This document shows, piece by piece, positions 25,222 through 35,058 of a stretch of DNA of 42,522 bases. The position numbers and the translations under genes were made by a program. The notes under the pieces were generated by a model. It saw only the letters and a program-made list of their open reading frames with translations. It was not told where the DNA came from and did no database searches. The DNA comes from Flavobacteriaceae bacterium (GTDB lineage Bacteria > Bacteroidota > Bacteroidia > Flavobacteriales > Flavobacteriaceae): NCBI GenBank assembly GCA_947443815.1, contig CANEXR010000001.1, forward strand, positions 1 to 42,522, written 5' to 3'. Each line of letters opens with the position of its first letter. The stretch's first letter is position 1.

Positions 25222-26118
25222 ATGGATTTTCGATTAAAAGTATTTTATACTGTTGCCAATAGACTGAGTTTTACAAAAGCTGCTGCGGAGTTATTTATCA
25301 CACAGCCCGCTATTTCTAAGCACATTCAAGAACTTGAAGACTATTATAAAATTAAGTTATTTGAACGAAATGGTGCTAAAATTTCGCTGACAAAAGCTGG
25401 TGTTGTTTTATTAGAACATACCAAAAGCATTTTTGGGATTTATCGAGAAATTGATTTTGATATGAGTACATTAATCAATCAACAATCCGGAATACTGCGA
25501 TTGGGTGCTAGTACAACTATTTCACAATATATTATTCCTCCTATTTTAGCGCGTTTTCATCAAAAACTACAAGACATAAAAGTGTCTTTGCGCAACGGAA
25601 ACACGGAACAAATAGAAAATGCTTTAATCAATAAAGAAATTGAAATTGGAATCGTTGAAGGGCAAACTAAAAATACTACGATTAAATATACTGAATTTTT
25701 AAAAGATGAATTAGTATTGGTTTGTAACCGTACAAATCCATTATTTAGTAAAGAAAAAATCACATTGAAAGAACTTCAATCCCTATCACTTGTATTACGG
25801 GAACAAGGTTCTGGAACACTTGAAGTTATAGAATATGCTTTAAAACCATTGGGAATTAACCTTTCACAATTGAATATTGAAATGCAACTTGGAAGTACAG
25901 AAAGCATTAAATCGTATCTAATGAATTCTAATTGTGTTGCTTTTATTTCTATTCATGCTATAGAAAAAGAGCTAAAAAACAATGAATTAGTTATTATAGA
26001 TGTAGATAATTTGATCATTGAACGTTATTTTTATATCATTTCACTACATGGAAAAACGAATGCTTTATCAGAATTATTTATAAAAAATATAGTCAATCAT
26101 TATAACTTAAAATTATAA
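25222..26118 (+). CDS. LysR-family transcriptional regulator, YeiE-like by context
   Basis: A 298-residue LysR regulator. The open frame extends to 25159, inside the previous gene, but the ATG at 25222 starts at the standard N-terminus: MDFRLKVFYTVANRLSFTKAAAELFITQPAISKHIQELE, a winged helix-turn-helix at about 4-63. The effector domain follows (LRLGASTTISQYIIPPIL, EIGIVEGQ, LVLREQGSGTLEVIEYAL). It lies 76 bases upstream of the YeiH transporter gene in the same direction. In E. coli the regulator YeiE is next to yeiH, and YeiE responds to sulfite. A similar pairing here suggests regulation of the transporter, but the signal is an inference. Confidence 0.9.
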   Translation: MDFRLKVFYTVANRLSFTKAAAELFITQPAISKHIQELEDYYKIKLFERNGAKISLTKAGVVLLEHTKSIFGIYREIDFDMSTLINQQSGILRLGASTTISQYIIPPILARFHQKLQDIKVSLRNGNTEQIENALINKEIEIGIVEGQTKNTTIKYTEFLKDELVLVCNRTNPLFSKEKITLKELQSLSLVLREQGSGTLEVIEYALKPLGINLSQLNIEMQLGSTESIKSYLMNSNCVAFISIHAIEKELKNNELVIIDVDNLIIERYFYIISLHGKTNALSELFIKNIVNHYNLKL

Positions 26119-26194
26119 CGGATTATATTTTGCAATTGGCACATCCCGAATAATCTATAGACCTTTGTACAGTAATTAATTCAATTATTTTGCA

Positions 26195-27172
26195 ATGGAA
26201 ACAAATTCAAAAATACTTCAAAAAAACCTACTTTATTTATTTGAAATAAACAAAAGCAAGCAGCAAATCTTTTTTATAGCGCTGTTGTTATTTTGCATGA
26301 CTTCTTTTGTTACGCCTCCAATAGCTTTATTGTTAGGATTAGTTATTGCCAATCTTTTTGGGCATCCTTTTATACATTTAAATCACAAAGCCACAAATGT
26401 TTTATTACAAGTTTCAGTAGTTGGATTAGGATTTGGAATGAATGTTCAAAATGCCATAACTGCTGGAAAGTCTGGATTTTTTTTAACCATCACCTCAATT
26501 ATAAGCACATTAATTTTAGGTTTTTTTATAGGGAAATGGTTTAAAATCGAAAAGAAAACATCCCATTTAATTTCTTGTGGAACGGCAATTTGTGGCGGCA
26601 GTGCTATTGCTGCAATTGCTCCTGTAATCAAGTCAGATGAAAAACAAACTTCAGTAGCATTAGGAGTGATTTTTATATTAAATTCGGTAGCACTTTTTTT
26701 GTTTCCAATTATGGGACACCAATTTCATTTAACGCAAAATGAGTTTGGATTATGGTGCGCAATTGCTATTCATGATACTAGTTCCGTAGTTGGGGCAGCA
26801 AGTAAATATGGACCTGAAGCACTACATATAGCCACTACAGTAAAACTTGCTAGAGCATTATGGATACTTCCAGTAGCTTTAGGAACGGCAATTATTTTCA
26901 AAAATAAATCAGGAAAAATTAAAATACCTTATTTTATCTTATTTTTTATTTTGGCCATTATTCTCCATACTTATGTGCCACAAATTACGTTTTTAGCACC
27001 CTATATAGTTAGTTTTTCTGAAATTGGATTAACGCTTACGCTGTTTCTAATAGGAGCAGGATTGAACATCGCAGTTTTGAAATCTGTTGGTTTAAGACCT
27101 CTATTTCAAGGGATTTTATTATGGCTTTGTATTGCTGGTATGAGTTTAATGGCAATTATGCATTTTGCATAA
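26195..27172 (+). CDS. YeiH-family putative sulfate exporter
   Basis: A 325-residue integral membrane protein with about ten hydrophobic spans, of the YeiH/PF03601 family. The characteristic segment SCGTAICGGSAIAAIAPVIKSDEKQTSVALGVIF is present, as are the IAIHDTSSVVGAASKYG and ARALWILPVALG motifs. The family has been annotated as sulfate exporters on thin evidence; the substrate remains unproven. The gene is directly preceded by the LysR gene, an association widely seen for YeiH. No sulfur-metabolism genes are adjacent. The start ATG at 26195 precedes a soluble stretch of about 25 residues before the first span. Confidence 0.88.
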   Translation: METNSKILQKNLLYLFEINKSKQQIFFIALLLFCMTSFVTPPIALLLGLVIANLFGHPFIHLNHKATNVLLQVSVVGLGFGMNVQNAITAGKSGFFLTITSIISTLILGFFIGKWFKIEKKTSHLISCGTAICGGSAIAAIAPVIKSDEKQTSVALGVIFILNSVALFLFPIMGHQFHLTQNEFGLWCAIAIHDTSSVVGAASKYGPEALHIATTVKLARALWILPVALGTAIIFKNKSGKIKIPYFILFFILAIILHTYVPQITFLAPYIVSFSEIGLTLTLFLIGAGLNIAVLKSVGLRPLFQGILLWLCIAGMSLMAIMHFA

Positions 27173-27452
27173 ATTATTATACGCCATGACTATCAAATAG
27201 AAAAAATGACGGTTGACCGCTAAAATTTTAAAATTTAGAAAGGCTTTGTATTCTTAAATTTGACTTAAGAAGTGATTGTATAAAACCCTATCTTTTCATA
27301 TTTATCTAAATTTGTATTTTTATAAGTATTTACTAGAAAATATATTAAACTGATTATAAAATGCAATTTTGGTTTGTTTACAGAAAAACAAGCTTTTTTT
27401 TCTAAATTAGGAAATAGTTTTAAGTTAAATTTGAATTTTTAATACGAAATAA

Positions 27453-28115
27453 ATGCACATTTTAATAGTAGAAGACGAAGCTGGAATTATTCAATTTTTG
27501 CAGCAGGGATTGGAGGAAGAAGGGTATCAAATCACGAGTGCTTTGGATGGATTAAAAGGATATGAACTCATTCAAAATCAAAAATTCGATCTTATCTTAT
27601 TAGATTGGATGTTGCCCAAAATGACTGGATTAGAATTGTGTAAAGCGATCAGATTAAAAGACCTTCAGACTCCAATTCTTTTTTTGACGGCCAAAGATAC
27701 CATTCAAGAAACCATTGATGGATTAAAGGCTGGTGCTAATGACTATATCAAAAAACCATTTAGTTTTGAAGAACTTTTGGAACGTATAAAAATTCATTTT
27801 AGAAACCAAAAAGAGCCAGAAACGGTAACGCTTGGTACCATAACAATCGATAGTAAACAACATCGCGTTTTAATCCATTCACAAGAAATTAATTTGACTC
27901 AGCGTGAGTTTCAATTGCTATTGTATTTGGCAAAAAACAAAGGAAAAGTATGTACAAGGACTCAAATTATAGAGGATGTTTGGGACATTCATTTTGAATA
28001 TGACACAGGCGTAATTGATGTTTTCATAAATGCTATTCGCAAAAAACTAAATTTAAAAATCGAAGAAGATTATATCAAAACCATACGTGGCGTAGGATAT
28101 ATTGCTAATGATTAA
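27453..28115 (+). CDS. OmpR-family response regulator (metal-response type)
   Basis: A 220-residue response regulator. The receiver (1-115) has the acidic pair E7-D8, phospho-acceptor D51 (LLDWMLP), T79 and K101 (KKPF); the C-terminal winged helix (about 125-220) includes LTQREFQLLLYLAKNKGKVCTRTQIIEDVW and VDVFINAIRKKLN, ending in IKTIRGVGYI. It is 5 bases before the kinase gene and upstream of the RND efflux genes, as in CusR/CzcR systems, so it most likely controls that pump. Three TAAATTTG octamers lie upstream at 27255-27262, 27307-27314 and 27426-27433; any of them could be a -7 box. Confidence 0.93.
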   Translation: MHILIVEDEAGIIQFLQQGLEEEGYQITSALDGLKGYELIQNQKFDLILLDWMLPKMTGLELCKAIRLKDLQTPILFLTAKDTIQETIDGLKAGANDYIKKPFSFEELLERIKIHFRNQKEPETVTLGTITIDSKQHRVLIHSQEINLTQREFQLLLYLAKNKGKVCTRTQIIEDVWDIHFEYDTGVIDVFINAIRKKLNLKIEEDYIKTIRGVGYIAND

Positions 28116-28120
28116 AGCCT

Positions 28121-29497
28121 ATGAAACCCTTATCGTTCAAAAACAGAATTGCTTTTTACTATATTATTACAACTGCATTATTGATTTTTGTTGTTTTTTT
28201 AGTAATTTATTCTATTGTTAGATTTAGTGTTTATGATCATATTAATAATGATATTCAGAGTGAAGTAGATAAGCATTTGACTGAAATTGAAATCAAAAAC
28301 GATCATATTGGACTCATTCATAATGACGAATGGCGCGAAAGAGAACACAGTGCAGTTGCGGTTAATCCAGTATTTGTTCAGTTTTATGATAAAAATGGTA
28401 GAATTGCTGAAAAATCTCCCAATCTAAAAATTCAAACGTTAACATTCCATTCAAAAATTAGAGACAATGAATTATTTGACACGAAATTGGTTCATAAATC
28501 AATTCGCCAAATTCAAGTTCCCTTATTTCAAAAGGGCATAAAAAAAGGATATTTATTAATTGCCATGTCTCTTGAAGATGCTACTATGGTACTTCATAAT
28601 TTGGCTAGAATATTAATCATTGCTTATCCATTAATTTTGTTGATTCTTTTTGTAATTGCTCGTTTAATTGCTGGGCGTAGCATCAAACCCATTAGTGCTA
28701 TTATTGCTACTTCAGAGAGCATTACAAAAGACAATCTAAGCTCTCGAATTCCGTTACCACAAAATCAGGACGAGCTTTTTATACTTTCCAAAACCATAAA
28801 TAGTTTATTAGAACGAATAGAAAGCACAATAGAGCGGGAAAAACAATTTACTTCAGACGCTTCTCATGAATTGCGAACTCCACTTACTGTTATCAAAGGA
28901 ACGCTGGAAGTTTTGATTAGAAAACCTAGAAATCAAGAAGAATATACCAATAAAATTACATTTTGCATCTCTGAAGTGAATCGCTTGAATCATCTTGTAG
29001 ATCAATTGCTATTATTAGCACGATTTGAAAATCAAAAACAAAGTTTAAAAATTGAAAAAGTATTTTTGAATGGGATAATTCTGGATGTTATTTCTAGATA
29101 TTCCAGTGTTATTTTGGTTAAAAACATTCAAGTCTTCACTGATTTTGATACTGAATATTATGTAGAAAGTGATGATTATTTAGTGTCAATTATAATAGAA
29201 AACTTGCTGTCAAATGCGATAAAATATTCTAAGGATAATGCTAATTTGAATATCACTATTTGTCAAATAGATGGTAAAATCACATGTCAAATTATCGATT
29301 TTGGAATTGGAATTCCATCCGAAGATTTAGATAAAATTTTCAATCAATTTTATCGTTCAAAACCCAATGATCATTCTGAAATAAAAGGAATGGGACTTGG
29401 TTTGTCTATAGTTAAAAGATTGTGTGCTTTACTTAGAATTACTCTTCATATTTCAAGTCAAGAAAACTTGGGGACAACTGTTATTTTAAGTTTCTAA
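28121..29497 (+). CDS. Sensor histidine kinase (CusS/CzcS-like)
   Basis: A 458-residue inner-membrane sensor. Two membrane helices (about 10-33 and 163-183) enclose a periplasmic sensor domain of about 130 residues. A HAMP segment follows (KPISAIIATSESI, LSSRIPLPQNQDE), then the H-box FTSDASHELRTPLTVI, N-box ENLLSNAIKYS, G1 DFGIGIPSEDLDKIF and G2 GMGLGLSIVKRL. The order and spacing are those of a class I kinase that phosphorylates the response regulator encoded 5 bases upstream. No metal-binding motif is recognised in the periplasmic part, although it contains several His residues. The RND operon follows after 75 bases. Confidence 0.92.
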   Translation: MKPLSFKNRIAFYYIITTALLIFVVFLVIYSIVRFSVYDHINNDIQSEVDKHLTEIEIKNDHIGLIHNDEWREREHSAVAVNPVFVQFYDKNGRIAEKSPNLKIQTLTFHSKIRDNELFDTKLVHKSIRQIQVPLFQKGIKKGYLLIAMSLEDATMVLHNLARILIIAYPLILLILFVIARLIAGRSIKPISAIIATSESITKDNLSSRIPLPQNQDELFILSKTINSLLERIESTIEREKQFTSDASHELRTPLTVIKGTLEVLIRKPRNQEEYTNKITFCISEVNRLNHLVDQLLLLARFENQKQSLKIEKVFLNGIILDVISRYSSVILVKNIQVFTDFDTEYYVESDDYLVSIIIENLLSNAIKYSKDNANLNITICQIDGKITCQIIDFGIGIPSEDLDKIFNQFYRSKPNDHSEIKGMGLGLSIVKRLCALLRITLHISSQENLGTTVILSF

Positions 29498-29572
29498 TAA
29501 GCGTATCTTAAGGAATTCTTAAGCAAGAAAAATGATTTTCATTTTACTTTTGTTTTTTATAAAAAAGTAAAA

Positions 29573-32500
29573 ATGCTCGAAAAAATCATCGCTTTCAGTT
29601 TAAAAAACAAACTCATTGTACTGCTCTTCACCCTTGGAATATTTGGATTTGGTTTGTTTTCTATTTTTCAAATTTCAATCGGAGCTGTTCCTGATGTGAC
29701 TAATAATCAGGTACAAGTCATTACAACATCACATGCGCTTTCTACACAGGATATTGAGCAATTTATTACTTATCCTGTTGAAATTGAAATGGCTAATTTA
29801 CCAGGTGTGAAAGAAATTCGCTCGATTTCAAAATTTGGTTTATCCGTTGTAACTATCGTTTTTGAAGATAATTTAGGTACCTATTTGCCTCGTCAATTAA
29901 TTGCAGAAAAAATAAAAGCAGCATCTGAGAAAATTCCTCAAGGTTTTGGTACTCCCGAAATGGGACCAATTACCACAGGATTAGGGGAGATTTATCAATA
30001 TACATTAGAAGTAAAACCCGCATTCAAAAATAATTACTCTGTTACAGATTTACGAACCATTCAGGATTGGGTTGTTAAACGACAATTATCTGGCATCAAA
30101 GGTGTTGTTGAAATTAACACTTGGGGTGGATATTTGAAACAATATGAAATTGCTATTATTCCATCACAATTAAAAGCGATGCACATTTCGATGAACGAAA
30201 TTTTTACAGCTTTGAAAAAAAATAACAGTATAGCTGGTGGTGCTTACATTGAGAAAATAAATCAAAGCTATTTCATTCGTGGAGAAGGAAAGGTCAATAC
30301 ATTAGAAGACATCGAAAATATCGTTGTAAAGAACTCGGATGGACTTCCTATATATATTAAAAATATTGCGCAAGTTCGGTTTGGGCATGCCAATCGTTTT
30401 GGGGCCATTACTGGAAACGGTGAAGGTGAAAAAGTGTTAGGTCAAGTTATGATGCTCAAAGGAGCAAACTCCAAGCAAGTCATTAATGATGTCAAAAATA
30501 GAGTTGCCGAAATTCAGAAAACACTTCCTGAAGGTGTTTATATTAATGGATTTTTAGAACGAAGCGAATTGGTTAGTAAAACTACTTTTACAGTCGCTGA
30601 AAACTTAATTTTAGGCTGCTTAATTGTGATATTTGTGGTCGTTTTATTACTAGGGAATTGGCGTTCAGGTTTAGTTGTTGCTTCGGTTATACCGTTGTGT
30701 TTGCTTTTTGCAATTTCATTTATGAATATTTTTGGGATTGATGCTAATTTAATGAGTTTAGGAGCCATTGATTTTGGAATTATCATTGATGGAGCAGTAA
30801 TAATTGTAGAGTTTATTGCTTTTCAAATTGCCAATAAATCAGTTCATTTAGTGGCACTTCCCATAGAAAATCGTCAGTTAGAAATCGACCAAATCACCTA
30901 TAAAAGTGCTTCAAAAATGATGAACTCAGCTATTTTTGGGCAATTAATTATTTTGATTGTTTTTATTCCTATTCTTTCTTTAACAGGTATAGAAGGTAAA
31001 ATGTTTCAACCAATGGCTATTACTTTTAGCTTTGCCTTGATAGGTGCCATGCTTTTATGCTTCACTTATGTTCCTGTAGTAGCCTCTTTGTTTTTGAAAC
31101 CAAAAGAAGAAAATCCAAAATCCATTTCAAGTAAATTAATCCACAAATTGAATTCTTTGTATTTACCCGTTATTTCATGGGCATTGGATAATACTAAAAA
31201 AGTATTGTATACAGCATTTGCATTATTGATTTTGTGTATTGGACTATTTACTACAATGGGTGGCGAATTTATTCCAACTCTTGACGAAGGAGATTTTGTA
31301 ATACAACCCGTTTTAAAAACGGGAACTTCTCTAACAAAAACAATTGCAACAACCACTAAGATTGAAAAAATAATTCTTAAAAACTTTCCCGAAGTAGATC
31401 AAGTTGTCAGTAGGATAGGAGCTGCCGAAGTGCCTACGGACCCAATGTCTATGGAAGAAAGTGATGTTATAGTAAAACTTAAACCCAAATCAGAATGGGT
31501 TTCGGCAAGTAGCAAAGACGAATTGGCTGATACAATAAAAAAGGCAATTGCAGAACAAATTCCAAACATGGAAATCGAATTTACACAACCTATCGAAATG
31601 CGTTTTAATGAATTAATTTCAGGAACACGTTCGGACATAGCGGTCAAAGTATTCGGAGAAGATTTAAATATTTTAGCTCAAAAAGCGCATGAAATTGAAA
31701 AAGCAATTAAAAATGTTGAAGGCGCTTCCGATGTAATCATCGAGAAAACGGAAGGATTACCTCAAATGTCTGTACAATACGATCGCTCTAAAATAGCCCG
31801 ATATGGACTGAATATTAGTGATTTGAATGAAATAATTGCCCTGAGTTTTGCTGGACAAATCGTTGGAAATGTTTTTGAAGGTGAAAAACGATTTGATATG
31901 GTAGTTCGTTTGGATGAAACCCACCGTCATGATATTGAAGATTTACGCAATTTGTATGTTGCCATACCTAATGGGGCTCAAATTCCATTAAGTGAATTGG
32001 CTAAAATCGAATATACCGAAGGGCCTGCAAAAATCTCCCGTGATAATACAAACCGAAGAATTGTTATTGGAATTAATGTTAGAAATCGTGATTTAGAAAG
32101 TGTTGTTACTGATATTCAAAATATTATTAATACCCAAATTAAACTTCCTTCAGGTTATTATATAAAATATGGTGGTCAATTTGAAAATCTACAAAGTGCC
32201 AAATCACGTCTAATGATTGCTGTGCCAATAGCTTTATTATTAATCTTTATCCTATTGTATTTTGCTTTCGGTTCGTTTAAAGAAGCATTAATGGTGTATT
32301 CCGCAATTCCGCTTTCGGCAGTAGGAGGTATTCTGTTTTTATGGCTGCGGGATTTGCCTTTCAGCATTTCGGCAGGAGTTGGTTTTATTGCATTATTTGG
32401 AATAGCAGTATTAAATGGCATCGTACTTATTGAACATTTCAAGGAATTAAAAAAACAAGGAATGGAAGATATGAACGAACTGATTTTAAAAGGAACCTCT

Positions 32501-33907
32501 GATCGACTTCGCCCTGTTTTATTGACTGCATCAGCGGCAGCATTAGGTTTCTTACCCATGGCCATTTCCTCCTCTGCAGGAGCCGAAGTACAAAGACCAT
32601 TAGCCACCGTTGTTATTGGTGGATTGTTTACAGCAACGCTTTTGACCCTGATTGTATTGCCCATTTTATTTAAAGTATTAACCGAAAAAGAATTGAAAAA
32701 ACCCAAATTCAAAATACATAAAAAAAGGACTTATCTCTTTTTGTTGGGATTATGTACATCGTTTGCCTTTTCTCAAAACACAACTTCTGAATTGGATATT
32801 TTAATTGCAAAAGCTATAGAAAACAATAAAGGAATCAAAGCAACTCAACTGCAAACCGAGAAGATGAAAGCCAATATAAAAACGGCAAATACTTTTGAGA
32901 AAACTAATATTTATTACAGTTATGATCAAAACAATCTAGCAGCAAATAATGAACCATTGCGTGTATTTGGTTTGCAACAACGATTTGCTTTTCCAACCGT
33001 TTACGGAGCTCAAAAAAAAGTAAATACTTCCGAATACGAAAAAGAAAAAGCCAATTTTAGCATTCAAAAAAACAAGCTATCGTTTGAAGTTGCAAAAGTA
33101 TATGAGCAAATTGTTTATTTTCAAAATGAAGAAAAACTATATTTTTATTTGGATAGTTTGTATCAAAATTTCTCAAAAGCCAGCGACAGACGATTTGAAT
33201 TAGGAGAAACTAATTATTTGGAAAAAATTACTGCACAATCGAAATTTAGGCAAATAAGAGCTAAGCTTACCCAAATTGATTTTGCTAAAAAAGCACAATA
33301 CGAACTTTTACAAGCTCTAGTACAATCCGACGAAAAAATCACAATAGAAAGTAGCTTAATAGTGCCTTTTCAATTTCTAAAAAATGATTCAAGTAAAGCA
33401 TATTATGTTGCTTATTTAGAAAGTATTACTAAAATTTATCAATCGCAAATAGCATTGCAAAAAAAGCATTGGTTACCTGATATTAATTTAGATTATTTTC
33501 AAGGAAAAAATAATGGATTATCACAATCTTTATATGGATTTCAGGTTGGGCTAGCTGTTCCATTATTGTTTTCAGGCAATGTATCCAAAACTAAAGTAGC
33601 ACAATTAGAATTGCAAAGTTGGGAACAACAAAAACTAAATGAAGAACAAAAAATAGAACATTTTTATAGTCAAAAAAACAATGAACTAGCTCAATATCAA
33701 GAAAGTATTAATTATTACAATCAATATGGTAAAAAACTATCTGATGAAATTATAAATGTGGCTAATAAAAGCTATACGAATGGCGAAATAGATTTTTTTC
33801 AATACATCCAAAGTCTAGAAAACGCAACAACAATTCAAATAGAACATTTAAACACTATTTTGCAATTCAATAGCATTCAATTAAACATACAATATCTTAA
33901 TTTTTAA
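29573..33907 (+). CDS. Heavy-metal RND pump fused to TolC-like outer-membrane factor
   Basis: A 1444-residue fusion. Residues 1 to about 1043 are a heavy-metal RND (CzcA/CusA) inner-membrane antiporter: GAVPDVTNNQVQV near the N-terminus, the proton-relay signature DFGIIIDGAVIIVE (D400, D406, E413), and TM-rich segments at about 340-500 and 870-1040. DFGxxxDGA is the type linked to divalent ions (Zn, Co, Cd) more than to Cu/Ag. Residues about 1050-1068 (KKRTYLFLLGLCTSFAFSQ) look like a complete signal peptide, followed by about 375 residues of TolC-like helices and strands (LQQRFAFPTVYGAQKKV, FQVGLAVPLLFSGN, YTNGEIDFFQYIQSLENA). Fusions of this kind are known in Bacteroidota. There is no stop or frameshift at the junction. 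Confidence 0.94.
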   Translation: MLEKIIAFSLKNKLIVLLFTLGIFGFGLFSIFQISIGAVPDVTNNQVQVITTSHALSTQDIEQFITYPVEIEMANLPGVKEIRSISKFGLSVVTIVFEDNLGTYLPRQLIAEKIKAASEKIPQGFGTPEMGPITTGLGEIYQYTLEVKPAFKNNYSVTDLRTIQDWVVKRQLSGIKGVVEINTWGGYLKQYEIAIIPSQLKAMHISMNEIFTALKKNNSIAGGAYIEKINQSYFIRGEGKVNTLEDIENIVVKNSDGLPIYIKNIAQVRFGHANRFGAITGNGEGEKVLGQVMMLKGANSKQVINDVKNRVAEIQKTLPEGVYINGFLERSELVSKTTFTVAENLILGCLIVIFVVVLLLGNWRSGLVVASVIPLCLLFAISFMNIFGIDANLMSLGAIDFGIIIDGAVIIVEFIAFQIANKSVHLVALPIENRQLEIDQITYKSASKMMNSAIFGQLIILIVFIPILSLTGIEGKMFQPMAITFSFALIGAMLLCFTYVPVVASLFLKPKEENPKSISSKLIHKLNSLYLPVISWALDNTKKVLYTAFALLILCIGLFTTMGGEFIPTLDEGDFVIQPVLKTGTSLTKTIATTTKIEKIILKNFPEVDQVVSRIGAAEVPTDPMSMEESDVIVKLKPKSEWVSASSKDELADTIKKAIAEQIPNMEIEFTQPIEMRFNELISGTRSDIAVKVFGEDLNILAQKAHEIEKAIKNVEGASDVIIEKTEGLPQMSVQYDRSKIARYGLNISDLNEIIALSFAGQIVGNVFEGEKRFDMVVRLDETHRHDIEDLRNLYVAIPNGAQIPLSELAKIEYTEGPAKISRDNTNRRIVIGINVRNRDLESVVTDIQNIINTQIKLPSGYYIKYGGQFENLQSAKSRLMIAVPIALLLIFILLYFAFGSFKEALMVYSAIPLSAVGGILFLWLRDLPFSISAGVGFIALFGIAVLNGIVLIEHFKELKKQGMEDMNELILKGTSDRLRPVLLTASAAALGFLPMAISSSAGAEVQRPLATVVIGGLFTATLLTLIVLPILFKVLTEKELKKPKFKIHKKRTYLFLLGLCTSFAFSQNTTSELDILIAKAIENNKGIKATQLQTEKMKANIKTANTFEKTNIYYSYDQNNLAANNEPLRVFGLQQRFAFPTVYGAQKKVNTSEYEKEKANFSIQKNKLSFEVAKVYEQIVYFQNEEKLYFYLDSLYQNFSKASDRRFELGETNYLEKITAQSKFRQIRAKLTQIDFAKKAQYELLQALVQSDEKITIESSLIVPFQFLKNDSSKAYYVAYLESITKIYQSQIALQKKHWLPDINLDYFQGKNNGLSQSLYGFQVGLAVPLLFSGNVSKTKVAQLELQSWEQQKLNEEQKIEHFYSQKNNELAQYQESINYYNQYGKKLSDEIINVANKSYTNGEIDFFQYIQSLENATTIQIEHLNTILQFNSIQLNIQYLNF

Positions 33908-33916
33908 CTCCTTAAA

Positions 33917-35035
33917 ATGAAATTATTTATATACACACTTGCATTTACTTCGTTATTTTTTTCGTGTAAAGAAAAAAAAACTACTGAAATATTGCCTAAA
34001 ACGGATGGATTAATTTCGGTTACAAACACACAATTTCAATCTTCAGAAATGGTGATTTCTAAACCAACCGAACAGGATTTTGATATCAAAATTAAAACAA
34101 CTGGAAAAATTGATGTCCCACCTCAAAACAGAGCAAAAGTAACAACTTTTATTGGTGGTTATGTGAAATCCACATCACTTTTAGTTGGTAATAACGTTAT
34201 TAAAGGACAAGCTTTATTAACATTAGAAAATACGGAATTTTTGGATATTCAAAAAGAATACCTTGAAATAACCGAACAAATGAAATATCTAAAATCCGAA
34301 TATGAGCGACAAAAAACATTGTATGATGAAAAAATCACATCACAGAAAAACTATCTAAAAGCAGAAAGTGATTATCGAAAAGCGAAAGCAACTCAGCAAA
34401 GTTTAAAAGCAAAATTACAGTTATTAAACATCAACCCTTCTAATGTCGAAAAAGGAAAATTAACATCCATTATAACAATATACTCGCCTATATCGGGTGA
34501 TATTGTCATAATGAATGCAAATGTTGGTATGCACATAGCACCTGCCGATGTGATTTTAGAAATTGTTGATACTGAACATTTACATCTTGAATTAGCCGTA
34601 TTTGAGAAGGATATTTTGAATGTTAAAGTAGGTCAGAAAATTAACTTTACCGTTCCAGAAGCCTCAAAAGAAGTTTTTAATGCAGAAGTACATTTGGTAG
34701 GTAAATCGATTGAAGGCAACGACAGGACAATTAATGTTCACGGACATTTAGAGGATACTATTAAACAAAAACTGCTAACCGGAATGTTTGTTGAAGCAGA
34801 CATAATAGTAGGCTCTAAAAAAGGATTAGCAATCCCTATAGAGGCTTTAGTTACTGAAAATCATAAAAATTTTGTACTTTTATTAAAGAATAATAAAAAC
34901 AATGGCTATTCATTCAAAAAAACAGCCGTTACAATTGGTGAAAAAACAGCTGATTTAGTTGAAATAATTCCAGATGGTACCATAAACGAATCTTCAAAAA
35001 TACTTACAAAAGGTGTTTTTGATTTAATTAATTAA
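33917..35035 (+). CDS. RND efflux periplasmic adaptor (CusB/CzcB-like) lipoprotein
   Basis: A 372-residue membrane fusion protein with a lipoprotein signal (MKLFIYTLAFTSLFFSC, Cys17). The lipoyl/barrel-sandwich half reads NRAKVTTFIGGYVKSTSLLVGNNVIKGQALLTLEN, followed by an alpha hairpin (YLEITEQMKYLKSEYERQKTLYDEKI), the second lipoyl half (IYSPISGDIVIMNANVGMHI) and a beta-barrel domain (LHLELAVFEKDILNVKVGQKI). It links the pump to the outer-membrane factor across the periplasm. It starts 10 bases after the RND-TolC gene, so one operon makes the whole tripartite system. There is no N-terminal metal-binding domain of the heavy-metal-binding YHS or CusF type. Confidence 0.93.
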   Translation: MKLFIYTLAFTSLFFSCKEKKTTEILPKTDGLISVTNTQFQSSEMVISKPTEQDFDIKIKTTGKIDVPPQNRAKVTTFIGGYVKSTSLLVGNNVIKGQALLTLENTEFLDIQKEYLEITEQMKYLKSEYERQKTLYDEKITSQKNYLKAESDYRKAKATQQSLKAKLQLLNINPSNVEKGKLTSIITIYSPISGDIVIMNANVGMHIAPADVILEIVDTEHLHLELAVFEKDILNVKVGQKINFTVPEASKEVFNAEVHLVGKSIEGNDRTINVHGHLEDTIKQKLLTGMFVEADIIVGSKKGLAIPIEALVTENHKNFVLLLKNNKNNGYSFKKTAVTIGEKTADLVEIIPDGTINESSKILTKGVFDLIN

Positions 35036-35058
35036 AAATCATTTAAACAAATAAAATT

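Noticed and set aside
32176..32712. 178-codon minus-strand open frame inside the RND pump gene
   Set aside because: It is antisense to the conserved last pump helices; its translation has no recognisable domain.
32702..33907. Separate tolC-like gene starting within the fusion
   Set aside because: The reading frame is continuous with the RND pump with no stop or frameshift, and no good internal ATG with upstream ribosome-binding context was seen; kept as one fused gene.
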